A stretch of 14,340 nucleotides of DNA from positions 1-14,340 of the forward strand of contig JAURHO010000029.1 of the NCBI GenBank assembly GCA_030833265.1, read 5' to 3'. The first letter of the stretch is position 1; every line of letters begins with the position of its first letter. The translations under genes and the position numbers were made by a program. This stretch comes from Crocinitomicaceae bacterium (GTDB lineage: Bacteria; Bacteroidota; Bacteroidia; Flavobacteriales_D; Crocinitomicaceae). A model generated the notes under the pieces. It was given only the letters and a program-made list of their open reading frames with translations. It was not told the origin of the DNA and ran no database searches. Shown piece after piece: positions 7,685 through 14,340 of this stretch.

Positions 7685-8687
7685 GATTATACTAGGGATT
7701 GAATCTTCCTGCGACGACACTTCTGCGGCCGTGCTTGTGGGCAACCAAATTCGTGCCAACATCATTGCAGGGCAAGCAGTTCACGAATCCTTTGGAGGTG
7801 TTGTTCCAGAACTCGCTAGCAGGGCGCATCAAGAAAACATCATCCCTGTGGTCAGTAAAGCGCTTGAAAGCGCTCAAATCAAGCTAACAGATCTTGATGC
7901 CATTGCTTTCACTCAAGGCCCAGGCCTCATGGGTTCGCTCACCGTCGGAACTAGCTTTGCAAAGGCTTTGGCATTAGCACTGCAAATTCCTTTGGTTGGT
8001 GTACACCACATGAAAGCACACATCTTGGCCCACCTCATCGACGACGCTTCAGATCACAAACCAAGCTTTCCATTTTTGTGCCTCACCGTTAGCGGCGGAC
8101 ACACCCAAATTGTCCAGGTTAATGCACCACTCGACATGCAGGTTCTGGGTTTCACCATTGATGATGCCGCCGGCGAAGCCTATGACAAAGCAGCTAAAAT
8201 GCTTGGCCTTCCCTATCCTGGCGGCCCACTCATTGATCAGCATGCCCAATTAGGCAACCCTACCGCTTTTCAATTTGCCAAGCCACAAATTCCCGAGCTT
8301 AATTTCAGTTTCAGCGGACTCAAAACTTCGATTTTATACACCCTCCAAGCTGCTGAAAAGCAAGACCCTGACTTCAGAAAAACCCACTTAAACGACCTTT
8401 GCGCCTCCATTCAAAATAGCATTGTTTCTATTCTGTTACAAAAACTAGAAAAGGCTGTACAGCAAACAGGCATCAAAACAGTAGCCATCGCAGGTGGCGT
8501 TTCCGCAAATTCTGAACTGCGCAAACGCTTACTCGAGAAACAAACCAAAGGATGGCAAGTCTCGATTCCAAAAATGAGCTATTGCACCGACAACGCTGCA
8601 ATGATCGCCATGGCTGGTTCTTTTTATTTAGCCGAAGGGCAAACAGTAGGGCAAGAAATTGTTGCGGATCCTCGCCTTAAATGGTAA
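7668..8687 (+). CDS. tsaD: tRNA N6-adenosine threonylcarbamoyltransferase TsaD
   Basis: The cytoplasmic transferase that, with TsaB and TsaE, moves threonylcarbamoyl from TC-AMP onto A37 of ANN-decoding tRNAs. At 339 residues it is full length. It has the ASKHA/Kae1 hallmarks: IESSCDDTSAAV (11-22), the GGVVPELASRAHQ segment (43-55), the metal-binding HMKAH (114-118), SGGHTQ (142-147), GEAYDKAAKMLG (169-180), GGVSAN (276-281) and the C-terminal TDNAAMIA with D308 as the remaining metal ligand. The first usable codon in frame is TTG at 7668. It gives six residues before IILGIESS, the normal family length, and there is no in-frame ATG upstream before the frame enters tamB. No Shine-Dalgarno sequence is visible. 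It is divergent from tamB across 24 bp. TsaB and TsaE genes are not in the window. Confidence 0.97.
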   Translation: MTAKTKIILGIESSCDDTSAAVLVGNQIRANIIAGQAVHESFGGVVPELASRAHQENIIPVVSKALESAQIKLTDLDAIAFTQGPGLMGSLTVGTSFAKALALALQIPLVGVHHMKAHILAHLIDDASDHKPSFPFLCLTVSGGHTQIVQVNAPLDMQVLGFTIDDAAGEAYDKAAKMLGLPYPGGPLIDQHAQLGNPTAFQFAKPQIPELNFSFSGLKTSILYTLQAAEKQDPDFRKTHLNDLCASIQNSIVSILLQKLEKAVQQTGIKTVAIAGGVSANSELRKRLLEKQTKGWQVSIPKMSYCTDNAAMIAMAGSFYLAEGQTVGQEIVADPRLKW

Positions 8688-8719
8688 GTCAGTAAAGAAA
8701 TTCGAGCCGTTTTTTTTTG

Positions 8720-8727
8720 TAATTTAG
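8720..8727 (+). promoter_or_regulatory. Possible -7 element before the DsbD-alpha gene
   Basis: TAATTTAG matches 7 of 8 positions of TAnnTTTG in the 61-bp gap after tsaD, 21 nt before the next ATG, and directly follows a T9 run. There is no TTG -33 element. The T9 run has no convincing hairpin in front, so tsaD transcripts may continue into this operon. Confidence 0.22.
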
Positions 8728-8748
8728 GGCATTCAAAGGTTTTAATCC

Positions 8749-9207
8749 ATGCGCGTTGCACTTCTTACTCTTGTAATCTTTTCTTTTATAAGCATTTGTG
8801 GTTTTTCGCAAGAAAAAATCCAATGGACGTTCAGCCTAAATGACTCCCGCTGTATTGAAGCAAAAGCGCAAATTGAAACGGGTTGGCACCTCTATTCAAT
8901 GCATATAAACCCCGATGCAGGCCCCGTTCCTACTCAAATTTCTCTAGAGAAAAACAAAGCTTTTCAATTAACAGAAGCTTGGATGGAAAAAGGTGAGTTA
9001 ATTGAAAAATTTGAGCCTAACTTCGGTGCAACCGTAAAATATTTTGAAAATCAATATAGCCTTTTTGCACCCGTTCACATCAAAAAAGCAAGTGTCATTA
9101 AAGGGGAACTCACCTATATGCTCTGCGACGACAAGCGTTGCTTACCGCCCAAAACAATTCCTTTTGAAATTGCCGTGACACCCTTCAAACCAGAAAAATC
9201 AAACTAA
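8749..9207 (+). CDS. Free-standing periplasmic DsbD-alpha-like domain protein
   Basis: A 152-residue secreted protein resembling the N-terminal (alpha) domain of DsbD, the periplasmic module that passes electrons from the DsbD membrane core to client proteins. Residues 1-20 are a hydrophobic signal peptide, probably cut around S20/Q21. The mature part has GWHLYSMHINPDAGPVPT (45-62), as in DsbD alpha immunoglobulin-like folds, and a cysteine pair in MLCDDKRCLPP (C126 and C131, CX4C; E. coli DsbD alpha has CX5C before the same Pro-Pro). C35 is an extra cysteine. The stop codon is 5 bp before dsbD, whose own N-terminal domain has the same layout, so the two genes encode parallel alpha modules. 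It may be a soluble electron acceptor for DsbD. That role is inferred; the family assignment rests on motifs and position. Confidence 0.8.
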   Translation: MRVALLTLVIFSFISICGFSQEKIQWTFSLNDSRCIEAKAQIETGWHLYSMHINPDAGPVPTQISLEKNKAFQLTEAWMEKGELIEKFEPNFGATVKYFENQYSLFAPVHIKKASVIKGELTYMLCDDKRCLPPKTIPFEIAVTPFKPEKSN

Positions 9208-9212
9208 TACCC

Positions 9213-11249
9213 ATGAAAGTTTTCTTCCTAAGCCTCCTCTTTTTTGGCCTTACCCTGAGCGCCAATGCCCAAGACCTCATGAATCAATTTATAAAATGGT
9301 CTTATTCTGTTGAAAAAATTGACGAAAGCCACGCCAATATTGTTTTTAAAGGTGACATAACAGAAGGATATCATATTTTCTCATTGAAACATAATCCTGC
9401 AGATGCAGACGGCACTGGATTAGTACCAGAGTTCAATTTCAAAAAATCTCCTAATTACAAGCTTGTTGGGAAGCCTTTTGATATCGGCAAGCCAATTAAA
9501 CATATTGACGACCTCGGAACATCGTATTACTTCGAAAAGAAAGCTACCTACAAGCAACAAGTAGAGATATTGACCACCGAAAAATTCAATATTGATTTTA
9601 GTATTAATTTCTTTCAATTATGTAATGCCGATGGATGCGTAGGCCCGTTCGATACCGATGGAAAAGTTAAATTAGCAGGCTTTACACCAAGTGCAACAGC
9701 CACTGTTACTGAAGCAGACACCAGCGATGTTGCAGCAAGCGCTCAAACCGATAAAGCACCAACCAATGTTGACCAAGCGCCGGCACCAATTCAGCAAAAG
9801 GACAAGAAAAAAGATTCGAACCTCGTTATTTTCATAGCAGGTTTCTTGGCTGGGCTCGTTGCACTCATTACGCCTTGCATGTTCCCCATGATTCCAATGA
9901 CGGTAACTTTCTTCACGAAGCAATCTAAAACGCGTCGCGAAGGCATTTTTAAAGCGTTAGTTTATGGCTCGTCAATCGTCTTGATTTACGTGAGCTTCGG
10001 GCTCATCTTTACAGCAGCCATGGGGCCTTTGGGCTTAAACGATTTGTCCACCAACCTCTGGATGAACCTCATTTTCTTCAGCATTTTTGTCTTGTTCGCC
10101 TTTTCATTCCTTGGCGCATTTGAAATTCAATTGCCAAATTCTTGGGTCAACAAAATGGACAAGCAAGCTGATCGCGGGGGTTATATCGGTATCTTTTTCA
10201 TGGCCTTTACGCTTGGCTTGGTTTCTTTCTCATGTACAGGCCCAATCATCGGGACTTTATTAGTTGAAGCCTCAACCTCTGGCTCTTATTTAACGCCAGC
10301 AATTGGCATGACCGGCTTCTCTTTGGCACTAGCCATTCCGTTTACCATTTTTGCTATTTTCCCAGGCTGGCTCAATTCTTTGCCACAATCTGGCGGATGG
10401 TTAAACTCTGTAAAGGTGGTTTTAGGTTTAGCCGAATTAGCGCTAGCCTTGAAATTCTTATCTTCTGTAGACCTTGCTTACCACTGGGATTTACTCACCC
10501 GTGAGTGGTTTGTAGCCATCTGGTTCGTCTTGTTTTTCATTATGGGTTTCTACCTACTCGGAAAACTTCGTTTCTCTCATGATTCACCATTAGAAAAACT
10601 GAGTGTGCCGCGTTTTATGTTTGCGCTCATGGCCTTGACCTTCTCTGTGTATTTATTTACAGGAATGTTCGGCGCGCCACTTACCCTAATTGACGGTATT
10701 GCCCCTCCAAGAACGCACTCAGAAGACAATTTCCGCTGGGTCAACGGCGGCCTTGAAACAGGCTTAGCAAACGATTCAATTTCAGCACAGTTCGCTGCAG
10801 ACATGCATCCGGTCGGAGATGGTTCAATTTTGGTTTTCCATGATCTTGACAAAGGAACGGAATACGCCAAAAAGAAAAATCTACCTATTCTACTTGACTT
10901 TACAGGCTATGCTTGCCAAAATTGCCGCAAGACTGAATCTACCGTCTGGACCAACGACGAAATTCGTCCGTTGTTGCAAAAGCAGTTTGTCATTGTTTCT
11001 TTGTACGTTGATGACCGCACACCACTACCTGCAAACGAAGTGCGTGTTTCCAAATTAAGCGGGACCATCAAAACTGTCGGTAACAAATGGGCTGACCTCG
11101 AAATGCAAAAATACGGTAGCTTCCAACAGCCATTGTATGTTGTCATTGACCACGAAGGCAAGGACCTCACCGAGGCCATCGGCTACACGCCAGACATCAA
11201 AGCTTACAAGAAATTCTTAGAAAGCGGCCTGACGCGCTTTAAGAAGTAG
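9213..11249 (+). CDS. dsbD: Thiol:disulfide interchange protein DsbD
   Basis: An inner-membrane protein that carries electrons from cytoplasmic thioredoxin to periplasmic disulfides. At 678 residues all three DsbD modules are present. A signal peptide (1-19, ending SANA) is followed by the alpha domain with C137 and C142 (LCNADGCVGP). A 45-residue low-complexity Ala/Thr/Lys linker covers about 158-202. The membrane core of about eight helices runs from 203 to 490, with redox cysteines C222 in TPCMFPMIP and C341 in FSCTGPIIG. The periplasmic thioredoxin-like domain (about 535-678) has the active site GYACQNCRK, C568 and C571, and the cis-proline P640 in SFQQPLYV. The CQNC site differs from E. 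coli CVAC. Reduced clients could include cytochrome c assembly or disulfide isomerases; none is encoded here. Five bases separate it from the upstream gene, and its TAG abuts the topB ATG. Confidence 0.96.
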   Translation: MKVFFLSLLFFGLTLSANAQDLMNQFIKWSYSVEKIDESHANIVFKGDITEGYHIFSLKHNPADADGTGLVPEFNFKKSPNYKLVGKPFDIGKPIKHIDDLGTSYYFEKKATYKQQVEILTTEKFNIDFSINFFQLCNADGCVGPFDTDGKVKLAGFTPSATATVTEADTSDVAASAQTDKAPTNVDQAPAPIQQKDKKKDSNLVIFIAGFLAGLVALITPCMFPMIPMTVTFFTKQSKTRREGIFKALVYGSSIVLIYVSFGLIFTAAMGPLGLNDLSTNLWMNLIFFSIFVLFAFSFLGAFEIQLPNSWVNKMDKQADRGGYIGIFFMAFTLGLVSFSCTGPIIGTLLVEASTSGSYLTPAIGMTGFSLALAIPFTIFAIFPGWLNSLPQSGGWLNSVKVVLGLAELALALKFLSSVDLAYHWDLLTREWFVAIWFVLFFIMGFYLLGKLRFSHDSPLEKLSVPRFMFALMALTFSVYLFTGMFGAPLTLIDGIAPPRTHSEDNFRWVNGGLETGLANDSISAQFAADMHPVGDGSILVFHDLDKGTEYAKKKNLPILLDFTGYACQNCRKTESTVWTNDEIRPLLQKQFVIVSLYVDDRTPLPANEVRVSKLSGTIKTVGNKWADLEMQKYGSFQQPLYVVIDHEGKDLTEAIGYTPDIKAYKKFLESGLTRFKK

Positions 11250-13010
11250 ATGATTGTCTGCATTGCCGAAAAGCCAAGTGTTGCCCGTGATTTAGCGGAG
11301 ATTTTAGGTGCTAAGAACCGCAAGGATGGCTACCTAGAAGGCAATGGTTATGCCGTTACTTGGGTTTATGGGCATTTGTGCTCACTCAAAGACCCCGAAG
11401 ATTACAATCCTAACTGGAAATACTGGAAACTCGAAGACCTACCTATTATCCCGGCTCAGTTTGGCATTAAATTACGCGGTGACGATGGTGCTAGAAAACA
11501 GTTTCATGTCATTGAACGCTTAATTGCTCAGGCTACAGAGGTGATTAATTGCGGTGATGCCGGACAAGAAGGAGAACTCATTCAGCGTTGGGTTTTACTC
11601 AAGGCGAAATGTAAGGTGCCCGTGAAACGCCTCTGGATCTCATCACTCACCGAAGAAGCTATCAGAGAAGGTTTCCAAAAATTAAAACCTGGCAGCGATT
11701 TCGACAGACTTTTTGCCGCAGGAAATGCCCGCGCCGTTGGCGACTGGGTTCTGGGTATCAATGGCACCCGACTTTTCACTAGAAAATATGGCCGGGACAA
11801 ACAAACCCTTTCTGTAGGGCGCGTTCAGACGCCTACCTTGGCGCTCATTGTACAGCGTCAGAAAGAAATTGAAGCTTTCAAAAGTGAAACATTCTACGAA
11901 CTCAAGACCATTTATCGTGAAACCGAGTTCAATTGCCAAATAGAGCGCCTCAAAACCAAAGACAAGGCTGAAAAAGGTTTGGCTTACCTCAAAGACAAGC
12001 CTTTTGAAATCAGTAGTTTCGAACAAAAAGACGCCAAAGAAGGCAACCCAAGGCTTTATGACCTCACTTCGCTACAAGTAGATGGCAATCGTTATTACGG
12101 CTATTCTGCAGAGGAAACTTTAAATAAAGTCCAAAGTCTTTACGAGAAAAAACTAGTGACCTACCCAAGGGTAGATACCACCTACCTCTCTGAAGATTTA
12201 CATCCAAAAATTCCAGGAATTATTTCAGGCCTCCGTGACTACAAACGCTTCACAGCAGCACTAGAAGGCAAGCCCATCAAGAAAACCAAACAGATTTTTG
12301 ACGACAAAAAAATCACAGATCACCACGCTATTATTCCGACTGGCGTAGCACCTTCGGGCATCAGCCCCGATGAGCAGCGGGTCTACGACCTTATTGTTCG
12401 GCGCTTTATTGCTGCTTTTTATCCAGAATGTAAGGTTTCAAACACGACCGTTCTAGGCAAAGTGGACACACTTGAATTCAAGGCCACAGGCAAGCAGGTG
12501 ATTGACAAGGGCTGGCGTGTTGTCTACGAAGATTTGAAGGCGCAGCAAAGCAACCCTGAAGATAAAATCTTGCCGCTTTTTACCAAAGGTGAAAGTGGCC
12601 CACACGAACCTTTTATTCATGAAGGTAAAACGAGTGCTCCAAAACCCTATACAGAAGCAACGCTACTCAGGGCCATGGAAACCGCAGGAAAACTCGTAGA
12701 CAACGAAGAGATGCGCGAAGTCATGAAAGAAAATGGTATCGGGCGGCCATCTACACGCGCTAGTATCATTGAAACCCTCTTCAAGCGCCAATACATCGAA
12801 AAGAAAAAGAAAAATCTGTTTGCGACGCCAACAGGTATGGCACTCATCGATAAAATTTCTTTTGATTTATTAAAAAGCCCTGAACTAACAGGGCAATGGG
12901 AACACAAACTCAGGATGATTGAACGCGGCACCTATGAGGCGCAAACTTTCAAGGAGGAGTTATTTGTGATGGTCCGTGAACTCACCGACCAAGTGATTTT
13001 CAATAATTAA
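11250..13010 (+). CDS. topB: Type IA DNA topoisomerase III
   Basis: A type IA topoisomerase that cuts one DNA strand through a 5'-phosphotyrosine and passes another through, resolving replication and recombination intermediates. The TOPRIM domain starts at residue 2 (IVCIAEKPSVARDLAEILG, with E7), so the ATG choice is firm. The acidic TOPRIM motif reads GDAGQEGE (D103 and E107; glycine at 105 instead of the DxDxE aspartate). The gate region has SVGRVQTPTLALIV (188-201). The catalytic tyrosine is Y305 in LVTYPRVDTTYL, with R307 two residues on. Later motifs are ITDHHAIIPTG (355-365) and ENGIGRPSTRASII (494-507). At 586 residues it stops soon after the core domain and has no zinc-finger or basic C-terminal tail (E. 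coli TopB has 653). The start ATG touches the dsbD stop (TAGATG), suggesting translational coupling. It is convergent with argS. Confidence 0.96.
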   Translation: MIVCIAEKPSVARDLAEILGAKNRKDGYLEGNGYAVTWVYGHLCSLKDPEDYNPNWKYWKLEDLPIIPAQFGIKLRGDDGARKQFHVIERLIAQATEVINCGDAGQEGELIQRWVLLKAKCKVPVKRLWISSLTEEAIREGFQKLKPGSDFDRLFAAGNARAVGDWVLGINGTRLFTRKYGRDKQTLSVGRVQTPTLALIVQRQKEIEAFKSETFYELKTIYRETEFNCQIERLKTKDKAEKGLAYLKDKPFEISSFEQKDAKEGNPRLYDLTSLQVDGNRYYGYSAEETLNKVQSLYEKKLVTYPRVDTTYLSEDLHPKIPGIISGLRDYKRFTAALEGKPIKKTKQIFDDKKITDHHAIIPTGVAPSGISPDEQRVYDLIVRRFIAAFYPECKVSNTTVLGKVDTLEFKATGKQVIDKGWRVVYEDLKAQQSNPEDKILPLFTKGESGPHEPFIHEGKTSAPKPYTEATLLRAMETAGKLVDNEEMREVMKENGIGRPSTRASIIETLFKRQYIEKKKKNLFATPTGMALIDKISFDLLKSPELTGQWEHKLRMIERGTYEAQTFKEELFVMVRELTDQVIFNN

Positions 13011-13016
13011 CTCAGG

Positions 13017-14340
13017 TTACATGCGCTGAGGCGCCTCTATACCCAACATATGTAAACCATGTGCAATAGTTTGTTGCACAAGTGCACTTAGGCCAAGACG
13101 CATTTGCTTCAGTTGGGCATCTGGCTCAATAATAATTTTTACACTTTGATAGAATGTATTATAGAGCTTCACCAATTCGTAAATATAATTGGCAACAACA
13201 GCAGGTGAATATTGCTTAGCGGCTTCTTCTACAATACTTGGGAATTGCGACAAATGCTTGATAATTTCTTGCTCTTCAGGCTTCAATTCAAGATCTGTAC
13301 TGAGAACCGTAGCTTTGTAGTCAGCCTTTTGTAAAAGTGTAGCAATGCGTGCGTGGGCGTATTGTATAAAAGGCCCTGTATTTCCGGTAAGGTCAATAGA
13401 CTCAGCAGGATCAAACAACATGCGTTTTTTCGGATCAACCTTGAGCAAATAGTATTTCAAACCGCCCAAACCAATTTGACTATACAATTGGTTGCGTTCG
13501 TTGTCATTGAGCCCTTCCAAATGACCGCGTTCTTGGGTCATTTCTTTGGCAGTAAGCGTTACTTCGTCAATTAAATCATCGGCATCTACAACTGTACCCT
13601 CTCTTGATTTCATTTTCCCGCTAGGTAAATCTACCATGCCGTAACTCAGGTGAAAACAGTTGTCTGCCCAAGTATAGCCTAGTTTTTTCAGGATCAAGAA
13701 CAAGACTTTAAAATGGTAATCTTGTTCATTCCCAACCGTATAAACCATACCGTGTAAATCCGGATAATCGGCAAAACGGTCAATGGCCGTACCGATGTCT
13801 TGCGTCATGTAGACAGCTGTGCCGTCTGAGCGCAACACGAGTTTTTCATCGAGGCCGTCTGCGCTGAGGTCAATCCAGACTGAACCATCTGGCTTCTGAT
13901 AAAATACACCGGCTGCTAATCCTTGCATGACTTGGTCTTTGCCTAAAAGAAAGGTATCAGATTCATAATACAATTTGTCAAAACTGACACCCATTTTGGC
14001 ATACGTTTGGTCAAAACCAGCGTAAACCCAACCATTCATGGTGGTCCAGAGTAAATAAACCTGAGGGTCACGCGCCTCCCACTTCACCAACATTTCTTTG
14101 GCTTCTTTGAGAATTTCAGTCTGATTTTTGGCGAGTTCTTTGATTTTATCGTCAAGGGCCGCACAGGCCTTTTCATCTTTGCCAGCTTTTGCCGCTTCAA
14201 AGTTTAATACCGCTTCTTGAATTGTTGTAGGCGTATCGGAAAAATCTTTTTCAGCCCATTTGGCCATCAATTCTTTGGCTTCTGCTTGTAGGGCTTTGTC
14301 AAAGGCAACATAATATTTACCCACCAACTTATCGCCTTTC
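13017..14340 (-). CDS. argS: Arginyl-tRNA synthetase, C-terminal part (5' end outside window)
   Basis: A class I synthetase that charges tRNA-Arg. The reading frame is open to the right edge (KGDKLVGKYYVAFDKAL), so the N-terminal tRNA-binding domain and the HIGH motif lie outside. Visible landmarks are WTTMNGWVYAGFDQTYAKMG and YYESDTFLLGK, DGLDEKLVLRSDGTAVYMTQD, and YTVGNEQDYHFK. The signature loop is GKMKSREGTVVDADDL, the KMSK-equivalent form. The C-terminal anticodon-binding helical domain includes GPFIQYAHARI and ends in a normal APQRM stop at 13017-13019. The region between FDKA and EAKEMLVKWE is a charged helical stretch of about 60 residues in which an EAKELMAKW-like segment occurs twice. 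Six bases separate the stop from that of topB, with no terminator hairpin between. The TTG at 14327 is an internal Leu codon, not the start. Confidence 0.97.
   Translation of the reverse strand, partial: KGDKLVGKYYVAFDKALQAEAKELMAKWAEKDFSDTPTTIQEAVLNFEAAKAGKDEKACAALDDKIKELAKNQTEILKEAKEMLVKWEARDPQVYLLWTTMNGWVYAGFDQTYAKMGVSFDKLYYESDTFLLGKDQVMQGLAAGVFYQKPDGSVWIDLSADGLDEKLVLRSDGTAVYMTQDIGTAIDRFADYPDLHGMVYTVGNEQDYHFKVLFLILKKLGYTWADNCFHLSYGMVDLPSGKMKSREGTVVDADDLIDEVTLTAKEMTQERGHLEGLNDNERNQLYSQIGLGGLKYYLLKVDPKKRMLFDPAESIDLTGNTGPFIQYAHARIATLLQKADYKATVLSTDLELKPEEQEIIKHLSQFPSIVEEAAKQYSPAVVANYIYELVKLYNTFYQSVKIIIEPDAQLKQMRLGLSALVQQTIAHGLHMLGIEAPQRM

Noticed and set aside
7859..7874. AGCGCT-TGAA-AGCGCT inverted repeat in tsaD
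   Set aside because: Six bp inside a conserved coding region, with each arm also self-palindromic; most likely chance.
8710..8718. T9 run after tsaD as an intrinsic terminator
   Set aside because: No stable stem can be drawn in the bases just before the T-run, so it lacks the hairpin half of a terminator.
8749..8811. Lipoprotein signal in the DsbD-alpha protein (cysteine at residue 17)
   Set aside because: The residues before the cysteine (ISI) do not fit a lipobox, and the sequence continues into an ordinary signal-peptidase I-like end.
13011..13030. CTCAG/CTGAG stem between topB and argS as a terminator
   Set aside because: Only 5 bp with a 10-nt loop and no T-run on either strand.
14325..14327. 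TTG as a start for argS
   Set aside because: The frame continues without a stop to the window edge with family-conserved residues (KGDKLVGKYY), so the gene is simply cut by the edge.
1..14340. Mobile elements, CRISPR, phage, toxin-antitoxin or defence genes
   Set aside because: Every long frame is accounted for by a housekeeping gene or its shadow. No transposase, integrase, regular spaced repeat array or tRNA-like fold was seen.

Overview
The window looks like a chromosomal housekeeping segment of a member of the Bacteroidota, most likely a Flavobacteriia/Cytophagia-type bacterium. The evidence is the protein types (a long TamB of about 1,500 residues divergent from tsaD, a DsbD-family pair, a compact topoisomerase III, and an isocitrate dehydrogenase with a KAPITTP motif), the lack of Shine-Dalgarno sequences before the genes, and several sites resembling the Bacteroidota -7 promoter element TAnnTTTG close to start codons. 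This placement is an inference from sequence features, not a database match. I see no mobile element, CRISPR array, tRNA, rRNA or phage gene.

Left part, minus strand (1-7643), read in the direction of transcription: tamB (envelope biogenesis), accC (a biotin carboxylase without a carrier domain), sucC (succinyl-CoA synthetase beta chain), a strong UUCG-loop terminator, then the start of an isocitrate dehydrogenase gene that runs off the left edge. The tamB frame overlaps the first 17 codons of accC by 53 nt. An A7 slippery run lies just upstream of the overlap. accC and sucC are 65 bp apart with no terminator between them.

Right part, plus strand (7668-13010): tsaD, divergent from tamB across a 24-bp gap and apparently using a TTG start; then a free-standing DsbD-alpha-like periplasmic protein, full-length dsbD, and topB. 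The last three are separated by 5 bp and 0 bp and are probably one operon. The two Dsb proteins should carry reducing power from the cytoplasm to periplasmic substrates. topB is a DNA enzyme with no obvious link to them. argS (arginyl-tRNA synthetase, missing its 5' end) converges on topB with only 6 bp between the stop codons.

Intergenic space is small; the largest gap (221-353) holds the sucC terminator and an AT-rich presumed icd promoter region. I found no clear new biological system. The points most worth a second look are the tamB/accC overlap with its slippery heptamer, the face-to-face promoter candidates between tamB and tsaD, the orphan biotin carboxylase, and the duplicated DsbD-alpha domain.
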